Source of the DNA: Pelomyxa schiedti
Lineage: Eukaryota; Evosea; Pelobiontida; Pelomyxidae
Direction: 5' to 3'
DNA length: 64,000 nucleotides
Assembly (NCBI GenBank): GCA_020536535.1
Contig: JAHLWZ010000123.1
Span: forward strand, 4,273-68,272
Made by a program: the position numbers and the translations under genes. Positions 20,380 to 31,710 of the stretch are shown here, in pieces; positions within the stretch are counted from its first letter, which is position 1, and each line of letters starts with the position of its first letter. The notes beneath the pieces were generated by a model, which saw only the letters and a list, made by a program, of their open reading frames with translations, had not been told where the DNA came from and did no database searches.

Positions 20380-23300
20380 TTACAATACGGAATGGGATGA
20401 TGACGTGTTCGCGGTTGTGGGTGGTGGAGGGGCCCGGTGGAAAAGAGCGCGTAGTGACTCACCTCGTGCTTTTTTGGGTGGCACAGCCAGGCCTGGAGAT
20501 GATGCAGTGTTGTTGTTGTTGTTGCTTGCAGTGGGTACCTTGGGGCGTTTTCGGAACAATGAATCTTCAGTGTTCTCCACAAAGAGCATGTTGCCAGATA
20601 CTACGTGGACTCGTGCCTGCAATCCTGGTAACACATCCAGGTTTCCTAAGCTGGGATCCTTTTCAGACTTGTGCCGGTTACTGTGTGGTCAAGTTAGACT
20701 AATACCACTTGTAGATGATACCGTAGTAGGAATAGTTTGTGTTTCTGGGCAAAGCAGTCGTCCCGAGAGCACGTGGGAAGCTTGGTTACTTGATGTAAGC
20801 ATGCGTCGCGATCAAACGAAACCTCGGAAACTGGCACAAACAGCGGCTGTGAGGTCAAGTCAACTAGACGAATCACGAGCTCCAGAGGGGCGTTGTTTCC
20901 CTGCTTCTCAGTAAATTGCAATTCACATACAATGTACTCAAACCCATGTGAAACAGAAACTGAAACAAGGATCGCTTCCAAGCAGATCAGCACAGCTGAC
21001 ATAGTATAGGGGTCCATGTTGAAGTGCACCAGCTTGTTGATTAGCAGAAAATAGAGAGAGAAGTTTACAGCAGGTATCATTGGCAAGCAGTGAACGCAAC
21101 TTTTGGGTGATGAGACAGAAATTGAGAAAGGAGAAACAAACAGTAGTAATTAGCCGTGTAACCAAATTCGGTAAAGTAAACAACAAGTGACAAGATGGAC
21201 CAAAATACGATCGGCAATCATCTTCGAAAATAGATGGATCCAGACTCCTTTCTCGGATGCTGAAAATTGACTCGATACAGTAGTCGTATTTTTCAGCAGG
21301 AGTGATGTTGTGCCGTGGAAGATGGTAATGTGAAGGTGTGAGCAAACACGAACTGGGTGCCTGGTATTGATTGGAGGAGAGATTGAGGGCCAGTGCCAGG
21401 CGGTCATACAGGATCTTGTTCAAATTAGAAGATTACAAGGGAGTCTCCCTTAACACTCACCTGGTACAAACGGAAAAACAGATAGAAAGACGTATTGCCA
21501 TAAAAAAATTGTGGTGAGCTACATGGCAAATCGAGATTTTCAGGATTAACCCCAATAAGGGGAGATAAAAATTTACTCATAAAGAGGCTCATCTTTATTG
21601 AAGTAAGATGACGGAAAGGAAGGAGGCACACCTTTTCTCGTTCTACTTCTTCAATTGACTGTTCTGGAACTGAGAGTATCAATTTGGCGATGTCGGTATG
21701 GATTGAGGTCAGTGGCATGGTATATTTGAGAAAGCCAATATTGTTTGGTTGGACATTGCCAGTGGTTGAAGGGGGTTTGCCCACTTTGTCAGACGTGGCA
21801 GAGGTTTCTCCATTGAGGATTTCTGACAATAGAAACTTGGGACTTATGGCCTTGCGTTCGGCAACTTTAAACGAGTTTGTGGACTGACTTAGTGACTTTG
21901 TTTGAATTTTGTTGCCAACTGTCCGCAGGTATTTGCTATATTCCGACTTGGCTCGATACCACTCCTGATCTTTTTGTTTGAGTCGTGAAAGTACTACAGG
22001 CACTGCAATGTGAGGGTCCGATGTCAGAAATTGCATAATGGCTCCCCCATGTTCGCCATAGAGACGTAAAATCGCTTTTTTCCCAAGACCTGCGAAGTAA
22101 ATAAAAGTTTGATAGAGCTAAATGTAGAAATACCACTTATGGCATCTGGGTCAAGCTTGTGAGAGGCGGCAGCTTCAGTTGAGAGTTCTGACAGCTTTCT
22201 ACTTATGTCCATAAGAACTTTAATAGCACTTTGGGTCTGTGCAACATTGAGATCATGCTCTAACCTGGGATACCATTAGAGGGAACTTGAGCCATGGAAG
22301 TTACAGTTCATCTTCAATTCTTGACACTGACTCTCCAGGGTGTTTGTGCTGGTTGTGCCTGGCGACTTCTTCACTCCCTTTAGGTTGTGATCTCCATTTA
22401 TCATTAAGGACGGACTCATCAAGTGCTGTCCTACCAGAACACTTTGCCTAATAAGGTTAAACTAAATTCTTCAAAAATTGTTGCTACCGAAGAGGGGCTT
22501 GCCAAGTAGCTGGGACCAGATCGCGGACTGTCTGATCCCCAGCGCACAGTAGTTTGGGGTGGATGAAGTTCTTTACTATGTGATTTTCTTTCCTCGGGTG
22601 ATTGCAATCCAACACCTACCAGAATTAATTACGAAAATGAGGAATGCGGACTACCGTTTGAAGGTCCGTGGGAAACAGCTGGAGATGGAGAAGGGGATGG
22701 GGCTGCAGTAAGATGAGGCGAGGAGACAGGTGATGGCGCCACTGTTGGATGCGACGCGTGTTGGTGGACAGAGTGTGATGTCTGATGTGCATGATGTGCA
22801 TTCTGCTGTTGTGAGGCGGGTGGGAGAGGTTGTGGCGTCAGCTGTGGTGATGCTTGTGTAATTGGTAAAGACGCTTGTGGATTGTGAGAGGGGTGAATCG
22901 TTACAGGTGGATGCAACATCGTTTGTTGTTGTTGCATCATGAGCATATGCTGGTGATGGTGTGGCAACGCATGTTGGTTGGGTACGGTCTGTTGTGCTCC
23001 TTGTTGTGCTGGTTGATGCGGGTGTTGTCGGTGTTGCGCCGGGAGTGGAGGTGATGGTGGGACAGAATTCATTCCTGGTGCATTTACTCCTATGGCTGGA
23101 CTATGCGGTATTCCAGATGGTTGTTGTTCGTTGTAATCAATGAACTGTTTAAAGGAATCAAGTAATGCCGGGTTCGAAGCAAGTATATCCTTGGTAAGAG
23201 ACACAAGTTCCCCTTTTGTCAAAACTTCTTGCGCAAATAGACTTAGGCATTTCAAAAATTCGTTGTACAGCAGTGGAGGCAATGCCTCCTTAATCCTGGA

Positions 23301-26300
23301 AAGAACAGCTGAATCCTCAACAGGTGCCATTGCATCCATTGCACCTTCTTTGAGTAATCAGTGATATGCTTGACTTTACTACAAACCAGTACCAGGCGCC
23401 ATCTCTGAGATATCTTCTTTCGATTCGAAAGGCCTCCTAGAATCATCCCTCTTCGCTGGTCGTTTAGGTCTGCGTCCAGACTTGCTCTTGTTATTCGACT
23501 TGGAAACAGAAGAAAGGCAAAGTTACCTGAGCTTTCTCTTCATGGGATCGCTTTTGCTTTCGTGCTCTTGGGGGAATTTTACGTTGAGGGGCACTGACAA
23601 GCTGTTCTGGTTGCACTTGCTAGGATATTTCATGTGAAAAGCAAAGACGACGGAGGAGGAAACCTCAGGCAAGAACATAGAAAAGTCATCTAGCAAGTCT
23701 TGATGCTCATGAAATAGGGAGGCAACTTGTTCATACACATCCTTTATAGTGAGATGCTCTTCATGATATTTATGCAAAATTTGAAGAAACTCCTTATAAA
23801 TGTTTGGTTGCCCTGCAAAACGGTTCTTGTTTTTTATCAGTAAGAAACTTGACAAAATGGATGCCACACTTTGATTTTTTTAACGTAGTTCCTTGCTTCA
23901 TTAATTTCTGGGGCCTTCCGTTGTTGGATTTCTGTGTCTTCAATTCGAAACCCCGACGGTAAAAATGTGTTGAATATGCTCACAAGACTTGGATGCCCTT
24001 GAAAAAGTTCCTTAACTTTGGTGATTACACCTGGGGTGTCAATGCTGTTTTGTGGGAAAAAAGGGTGTCATGAGGAAATAGTCCCAGAAGAGTCAATATA
24101 CTTTTGGTTTTTGAATTCTTTCATAACATCCAAGAACTGATTGTACACCACAGGATTATCAGAAAACTGTTGTTTGACTTGGTCTAAAAAGTCTAAGGCA
24201 CTTTCATATCGCATATTGCCCACCCGAACTGTGCAGGGTTACTTTGACTGCAATAAAAAGCTTTTACCTCCACAACTTGGAGCAGGTTGACTGCCTAACA
24301 GTGGACTTCCCTGCATCACTCCCGAAGTAGGAGTACTTGGTCCCATGTGGGGGGACACTGCGGAATGAACACCAGAAAGGGGAGGTAGTGTGGGAGTACC
24401 CATTGCTAAAGTATTTGCGCTGCTCATTGCAAGGTCAGGACCAGAAGATGGCAAGCAGTTAAGAAGCTGACGGGGAGGGTATTGTTGTAAAGAGGAACTT
24501 GGAGTGGGCAAGGCTTGCATGGAAGGAACTGGCTTCAATCAAACTATTAGTCACGTGTCTAAAAAGTTAAAATAAACCTGGGAAACTGCAACGGCTCCAA
24601 GAGCTGGTGAGTGTTGTGGAGTTGACAATAGTGTTGATGCGGGAATTAGATGCGGTGAGTTCAACAAAGCGGCATTATTCAGCTGGGTGAGACTTGGTAT
24701 GTGTTGGTACGAGTCATGGTTGAGTAAGGTGGTTGAAGAGGAATCAGAGATAGTAGTTAACACCCTGGGCACTGTAGTCTGGACAGGGAGTGGGGGGTTA
24801 ATGATGGGTGGGATGTTTTGTGAAGTGGATTTTGAGACTGGAGCAGGCGTCGGAGTTAATGCTGTAGCAGGAAGAAGTGACAAAGGTTCTTGCTCATCTT
24901 CAGAATTGCCATCAGAATCCTTCATCTCATTTGACTGATCCAGAGATGCAATCTGAGCCGCTTGCGGCGCAGGGGTAGTGCTGTGGTTTTGCACGGATTT
25001 TAGATCAGATGTAATTGCACCATTTGATTGCAGGTCGTTATTGTTTGACCACGTGTTATTTAAAAGGGTTGGAGATATCTGGGGAGGAAACCCAGAGGGT
25101 AATTGGGGTATCATCATTGGCGTAGTACTTGTTGGTATGGGTGTGGGAGGGGTGTTTTGACTGACGACTTGGACAATATGTGAGATGTGGTTTGAAGGCG
25201 AATGAGCATGTGTACCAAGTGCTGAATTTATGGATGGAAGCTGTGGTGGAACGGGGGGTGAGGGTGTTATCTGTGGAGTGGGCATTTGAGCTGGGCTCAA
25301 CAGTGATGTCATTTGTGTGGCTGTTGAAACAACTGAAGGTGTTGTTGAGGAAGGAAGAGTGTTCGAAGGGACAGTAAGTTTGGGACTGGGCACTGTAAGA
25401 GAGTGTGCTGCATGTGCGGAAAGAGGAGAAGGTGGTGAGTGTATTTGTGGAGGTGTCGATTTGCTTAACGGAGTTGTTGACAAAGATATAGCTGGAACAT
25501 CCACACAGTGTAACAAAGGTTCTATGTTTTCTGAAGGCAATGGCCTGGAAATCTGGGTGGTATCATGTTCGGTTTCTATTGGTAGAGTACTATGTACTTG
25601 TGTGGTGGGTGACTTCACTTCAGGCTCCAGAGGTAAGGGTGTAGTGGTTGTTGTTGTGGCAATGACAGTGGCAGGAAGTAGAGAAATTGGCAATGGAGTA
25701 GTTAGTGATACATCTTCCATGCCAGTGGGAATGGTATCCAAGTTCATATCAACAGTTTGGGGAAGAGGCTCAACAAAATTGTTTGCAGCCCCAGGCTCTG
25801 TGTTAGTAGTATGCAGGGAAGCCAGCAGTATTTCCCCGTCCTCTTCAGGCGGTGATCGTTGTGAACCAGAGGATGTGAGTGTTGACAGAGCATTGCCCCC
25901 TAAAACAGGAAGGTTTGGGGTCACCACAGGAGCTACTGATGAGGGGTTCAGATCAAGGGACTTTTCAGCAGAAGACGGTGGAATATTGATGGGAAGATCA
26001 AATGACTTGGCTTCTTGCCCCATCACAGAGTTGAGATCAAAAGAAGAATAAGGTACAGTAGCCTGCTGTTCCATTCTACGTGGTGATGGTGTATTCAGTG
26101 TGACATTATTGTCGGTTGTGTTGGTTGGTGCATTTGTAGGAAGTAGATCAAGTGGCGATGTGGAGATAGGTTTGCTCAAATCTTGGTTCTGCTCAGAAAG
26201 AGGTAATGGAGTCTGGTTTAATTGAATGTCATCTCGCTGCCCTGCAAGTGGACTTAGTATCGAGTGTTGTGGTATAGAATTGCTTGATTGATGGAGTTTG

Positions 26301-26569
26301 GGTGATGGGTGCTGTAAAAAAAGAGAAGATGATGTAGGATAAGTTAGTTGCTCTATTTGTCGAGGGGGGGAAGCACTGTGGGACTGAAAGAGAGGCGCTG
26401 CCGGAAATGATGTGGGTGGTGGGGAATTCTGTGTAACAGGTTGATTTACAAACTGTGGCTGCTGATTAACTGGTACCTGTTGTGGAAATTGTGTGTATTG
26501 GGGGATCCTTTGCCCCGAGGTTGTATGGGGGCTGTCTGCAGTTCTCACAAAAGAGGCGTTACTGTCCAT
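20380..26569 (-). CDS. SIN3: SIN3 transcriptional corepressor
   Basis: Scaffold of the SIN3-histone deacetylase complex. It reads leftwards with many short introns. A large first exon (26569 to about 24590) encodes some 650 residues rich in Q, P, S and T. PAH1 at about 24240-23900: [15 protein letters not shown], then [15 protein letters not shown] and [12 protein letters not shown]2 at about 23870-23650: [23 protein letters not shown]3-like at about 23330-23100: [18 protein letters not shown]. The histone-deacetylase-interaction domain follows ([75 protein letters not shown]). The C-terminal Sin3 domain is at 21420-20380 ([32 protein letters not shown]), ending in a poly-N and SSSHSVL tail. 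The frame stays open about 130 nt above the ATG, so an earlier start or exon is possible. Confidence 0.93.
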
Positions 26570-27138
26570 AAATAGAGACCCACTTTCGCCTTTACTTGAT
26601 GAAGGAGAAGGAGGGAACTGTGCCGAGAACGGGCTAGATGCGTTGGTGGTGTTTGCCAGTTTTGAGGAGGCAGTAGGAGAAGGTGGTGGAGACTGACTCT
26701 ATTGTTGTTCCAACTCTGTCGAAGATCCAGAAGGGGGAAAAAAAAAAACCGCGTAAGTGGATTGTTGCACCACCACGTACGGCAGATGTATGTATCGTTG
26801 GTTTGCTATTTGTTGTGGTTTTTGTGGAGTGGGAAAAAAAAAAAAAAAGGAGATCTACCACTCGCCCTGTGGGAGTAGGAATGAATTGTGACAGATGTGC
26901 CGGGGGATGATGTCGCGTGATCAACCGCGCTCACGCAACAGGTTGATGGCTTGTTGCTACAAACAAAAAAAAAAAAAAGCAGCTGCGCAACTGCTTTATT
27001 TTTCCTGTTCTTCGCGTTTCTTTTTGCCGATCTGCTATCTGCTGGTCCTCTCCGTCCGAATCACCTCGGGATTAATTAAATTGCAAAAAAAAAAACTCCA
27101 AGCATCGTCGTACTCGTACACGGGAGCTGCGTTGGTCT
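26570..27138. promoter_or_regulatory. Divergent SIN3/glycosyltransferase upstream region with four poly(A) runs
   Basis: 569 bp. Homopolymer A runs of about 10-16 nt lie near 26739, 26834, 26965 and 27085 on the plus strand. The first about 130 bp continue the SIN3 reading frame on the minus strand (NASSPFSAQFPPSPSSSKG), so they may be coding or 5' UTR. The remainder probably holds both promoters. No other gene is visible. Confidence 0.45.
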
Positions 27139-28699
27139 ATGGTCAGCGTGGACAAAGCCCGCCTGCTGTTGATCGTTGCGTTTGTCAACAGCGCCTTGCT
27201 GTTATCTCTCGGCTGGTGGTGGTTCTACAGCACCCCCGGCGTATCCAGCCAGGGCCAGGGCCAGGGCCGCGGCCCACCCCCGCTCCGCCAAGACCAATCC
27301 AGCACGCCCCCCGCGCCCCCGCCGCCCCACGAATCACCCCAGGAGAGCAAGGGCGGCGGGCCGGCCGCGGCCTCCTCGGGCGGCGCCGGGGAGGTGGCGG
27401 AGGAGCCGCCGGGGCCGGTGGAGGACGAGGACCCCTGGGGGACGTTCTGGCTCAACGAGACGTGGGCGACGGACGAGGAGCGGGTGGACTCCACGGTGCA
27501 GCAGCTCCTCAGCGCGCCCCGGGACGTCCTGCTGGTCCACTGCATGTGGTCCTCCCGCGGCGCCGCGATGAACAAGCTGTCGACTCTCGCGCCAAAGGCT
27601 GTCATTGCAACAAACCCTCCCGACAGGGCTGGAAGGGTATGCGTATAATATATGTATTTCTATTTCTCTATTTTTACCCTTCTCTTTCTTGGTCTTGTCT
27701 CTTTGTATTCTTATGTTCTTCGTCTTTCTAGTATTTTTCTTAATGCTTCTATCTCAATTGGACCCATAACCGCAGCGCCACTACCTAATACCTAATACCT
27801 AACCACGGTTTGTCCTAATGATTTACAAGGTTCGATTAGTTGTGTGGTTGGATGCATCTGATGGTACATATAAATACCCGTGGTGGGAAAAGCACCCCAA
27901 CTTGGCTCCCATTCGAGGACTTGGCGTTGTATTACCGTGCAATGTTACGTACCTTGCCCAAGGCACCCCAATGGAAAACTATGTAGGCATGGTCAAGAAT
28001 GTATCTAGGCTGGCTTTCAAGTCTGATATTATCAGAATTCTGGTTTGTACCAATTGAATTTATTCAGGTCCATACCTGTATTATGTGAAAGCACCATTTG
28101 CACGCCATTTTGTTCTTCTACTTTTGCTCAGACCTCCTTTCTACACAGATTCTCTACAAGTTTGGAGGAGCTTGGTTTGACAACGACGCTCTATTTCTGA
28201 GAGAAATCACACCCCTCACTGACGAGGTCAAAAATTTTGCATACTGGTGGAAAAGACCTACCCGCATCAGCAATGGATTCATTAGAGTGGAGAAGAACAG
28301 CCCCGTGGTGAACGACATGATGGCCAGGTTATGATAACAAACAAAACCCCAACCAAGCAGTCCTGCTTACCCACAATTAGGATGATCAAGGAACGCAGTG
28401 CACATCCATCACTTGGCTGGACTGCATTTCAGAATGCCACCAAACACCCAGACTTCAAAATCGTAAGCATCAAGCTGCTTGACCCGGGGTGGATTCGTTG
28501 CTGTGGATTCTCGTTCAAGTGGTTCTTTTTGAACACAACATATGAGGATATGAGAAAGGTTATTGGAAATGCCTATATCTATCACTGGCACAACTTGTGG
28601 AAGTCCGTACCAGAGCCATATTCCCCTTATATATACTTTGAGACTAGAGTTGAAAATGCTATCCAAACGAGGACTAAGTACCAGTGGGACTGGATTTAA
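27139..28699 (+). CDS. Golgi-type glycosyltransferase, DXD sugar-binding (GT32-like)
   Basis: Type II membrane enzyme that transfers a sugar from a nucleotide donor. Exons 27139-27636, 27830-28042, 28149-28327 and 28381-28699; all junctions are GT-AG and in phase. Residues about 9-29 form a signal anchor (LLLIVAFVNSALLLSLGWWW). A Gly/Pro/Gln-rich stem precedes the catalytic part, DVLLVHCMWSSR, then VVWLDASDG, SDIIRILILYKFGGAWFDND (the FDND is the metal-binding DXD), and a C-terminal IGNAYIYHWHNLWKS typical of alpha-1,4-glycosyltransferase C-termini. The donor and acceptor sugars cannot be told from sequence. The first exon is GC-rich. Confidence 0.82.
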
Positions 28700-28873
28700 G
28701 AAAAAAAAGATAGAAATCTTGGAATCTTTTTTTTTTTCCCTAGAACAACAATTTGTGGAAACCCACTGTGTGGTCCCTATTGATTGAGACAAACCAGTTA
28801 TCTTCATGTGTATCAAAGTAGATTCCATCTGTTCCGCCAGCTTTTTTGGTTTTGTTTGTGTTAGTTTGTTGTT

Positions 28874-31458
28874 CTATCTACACTTGAGGAACATACAAGG
28901 AAGGGAGAAAGTTTTCAGTATGGAACTGGGTTTCCTTTTATCCCACAAGTTGATATCAGTGGTGCATGTACCACAGGCAACATAGTTACCAGAAGCAGAC
29001 CATCCCGGCCGGTTGTAGGAAGATAGTGAACTGTCTTGCTGTTGTTTTTAAGTTCAATGAGTAACCAAGTGAGTGACTATTTATTCACAATACCTTCCAT
29101 CCCATTATTATTCCATTCTGCAGAGGCTGTTCCAAGCGGAAGTCAACTATACACAACTGATTTCGAGTTACGAGTTGGCTTATCAGGAAAAGGTTGGGGT
29201 CAGTGTTGTGGCTCTGGATTGAGGAGACACCACCATCCATGACCTTTTGCCAACGTACTGTCTGAACAGCTGAATCCCAGCAAATTATACGTCTGCCAAG
29301 AATTAGTGTTAAACATAAAATAAAAGATAGCGAAACTTATCACGCCCTCCTGTGTACACATAACTCCCTTCAACTAAAAGGGCCTGAACTCCAGCAGTAT
29401 GCCTAGAAAGAAGTGAATGCTCAGGTACAAAAGGAAAATGTTGGTACTTGGTATGGACTGTCTCTCTTTTTGCGCTCTTCTCTCCACTAACAGTCCAAAG
29501 ACTCTGTTTGGTCAGGGTGTGACTATGCTGTGGACAAAAGAAGGAAGAGTTTACCAGATTATGGCTTGTATCATTGGCAGTTGTGTAAAATTGGGTTGAG
29601 GAACGAGGTGCAAATTCAATGGCAGACAGTTTGCCACCACCCTCCGCAAAATGCCTGAAGGTGACCTGTTCATTGGTGGGACTTCGATAGTGGTGCATAT
29701 TTATACTTGATTGTTTGATTGCAGAGTAACGAGGATAACTTCACATGGTTCTTTCTCGCACTTCGACATAGCCAACCCAATGACTTTGCCATCATGAGAC
29801 CAGGTGGATTGTGTAGCAAAACCATCTCCATTTGCCTTCATGAATTTACGCTTAGTGAGATCCACATTGCCATCTTCTGTTAGTCTGAGGGAGTATAAGA
29901 ATAAACAGAAGATAATCTGTCTATTACGTTACTGAATCACCCTCATTGCCTTGAAGTGACCAAAACGCTAGTAGGCCATCACGAGCAGTTGTTGCAAACC
30001 GTGATGGGTCGGAAGGCTTCCGCACAAAGGATCGTAGTACCCTAGTGTGGGCGGGACAATACTGGTGTATTATGTTGATGTTGGCAGGATGAGAACAAGG
30101 CTCTCCCTTTGCAGCAGTTGGAGTTGAGAGTGCACGTGAAGCTGTTGGTTTCGGGTTGCTATGTTGCATTGCTTGTAGGGCATGTTGTTGTAGTTGAGGT
30201 GAAGGTTGGGTGGACTGTGTACAATCATCAGTTGTGGATGGATCAGCAGGAAGTGAGTGCAACAACTGAAAAGCAGAGAGGTTCCATGTGAAGAAATTGT
30301 GTGGCAATACAGGAAGCTCCAGTGAGTTTCTATCCCCTTAAAATTGTAAGTAGAAATTCATGCTGGACAAGTATCACACCCTGAGGCAAAGCTTGGTTGA
30401 CAAGGTCTCTACGACTTTTAAAGAGTTCACAGTACTTGTCAAGCTAAGAATTTTCTTCATTAGCACACACCCAAATAAAAACAGAGAACGCAACCTCACC
30501 TTGTTTGCATGTTTTTCTATCTTCTCTTTGTAATGCATAAGCTTCGTCATGTGTTCACTTGCATCCACATCAGCCTTCAGCCTGCAGCAGTTGTTAGAAC
30601 TAGCAACCCAATGTGGCCCATTCCATTCTGTGATGTTCCAACCCCCTCCTAGTCCGATCCCCCACTCCCATCCCATAATAATTAACAGTGACATTACCGT
30701 TTCGGCGTCGATGGGGACGGCCTTTCCTCGACACCCACGCGGTGTGCCTGTGGACTAGCCTGTGTAAGCTGGGTGTCTTCGTCACCGCCGCCGTCGCCGT
30801 CGTAGCTCGCGCCCGGAGCATGCGCCCTCTTCCCCAGGAACCCGATTCCGCATGATGATGATGATGTTGATGACGATGACGGTGCCGGTGCCTCGTCGTC
30901 GCTGCTGCTGCCCTCTGGCTTGGGGGGTGGGGCCGGCTCGGGCGCGAAGTGGTGGGTGTAGGCGTTTGGCCGCTTGGTGGTGGGGGGAGCCGCGGGGTTG
31001 GGCCTCCCTTTGTTCGCGGGCACCGCGAGGTCGCCGCCGTCGCTCCCTGGGGGCCGCCCCCTGCCGCCGGGCTGTGGCTGCCGCGCCCCGTGCACTGGCG
31101 TGCAGGGCGAGCGGGAGGTGGCGCTGGTGCTCGTGGTGCTCGTGGTGGTCGTGGTGCACGAGGTAGTCGGCGAGGAGGGGGGCGAGGGGGCCTGCAGGTG
31201 CGCGGGGAGAGGCGGCGGGCCCATGGGGACTCTGGCCGCGCCCGTGGGCTGCGGAGAGGCAGAGGTCGTGGTTGCGGCTGAGGCAGAGGCGGGGCGGGAA
31301 GCCGGGTGTACCGTGGTGTCCCTGGTGTCTGGGGCTGGGGTGTTTGCGGTGGGGCTCGCGCTGGCGGATGTGGATTCCGTTGTTGTCGAGTTTTGCATGA
31401 AACCGGGGAGTGTCCAACGGGGAATTTTTATCGGTTGGTAACCCTTGTTGTCGGCCAT
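28874..31458 (-). CDS. WD40-repeat protein, function unknown
   Basis: ATG at 31458 (MADNKGYQPIKIPRWTLPG). A GC-rich first exon encodes about 250 S/T/P/A-rich residues with a DGDGGGDED acidic patch. A short coiled coil follows (SEHMTKLMHYKEKIEKHANK), then NSLELPVLPHNFFTWNLSAF and a Q/P/T-rich linker. The rest is a beta-propeller with recognisable WD blades: RFATTARDGLLAFWSLQG, then ALLVEGSYVYTGGRDK with RIICWDSAVQTVRWQ, and the last blade SGNYVACGTCTTDINLWDKR. Stop at 28874-28876. Exon borders are approximate. I cannot assign it to a named WD family. Confidence 0.68.
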
Positions 31459-31710
31459 TGCTCTTAAGGGGCTCCTACTTGGGCCTACTCTTGTTTCCCT
31501 GACTTTGTGGTTTTTTTTTTATTGTTATGATCTGTATCTGTTAGTAGTCTCAGACAACAAAACAAGGCGGCAACTTGTTGAGGTTCTCTGCGCATTTCTA
31601 TTCGCCAACACCCAGTGTAGGAGAAGGTGGAGTCGGACCTGCATGAGTCCATCAGATTCTATTTTTGTACATCACAACCAGCTGAGATCATTGTGAAGAT
31701 ACCACCAAGC

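Noticed and set aside
20300-20914. 204-residue plus-strand frame at the end of SIN3
   Set aside because: The minus strand encodes the conserved Sin3 C-terminal region here ([16 protein letters not shown]).
27781-27805. CCTAATA triplication, telomere-like
   Set aside because: Only three imperfect copies, within an intron of the glycosyltransferase gene; no array.
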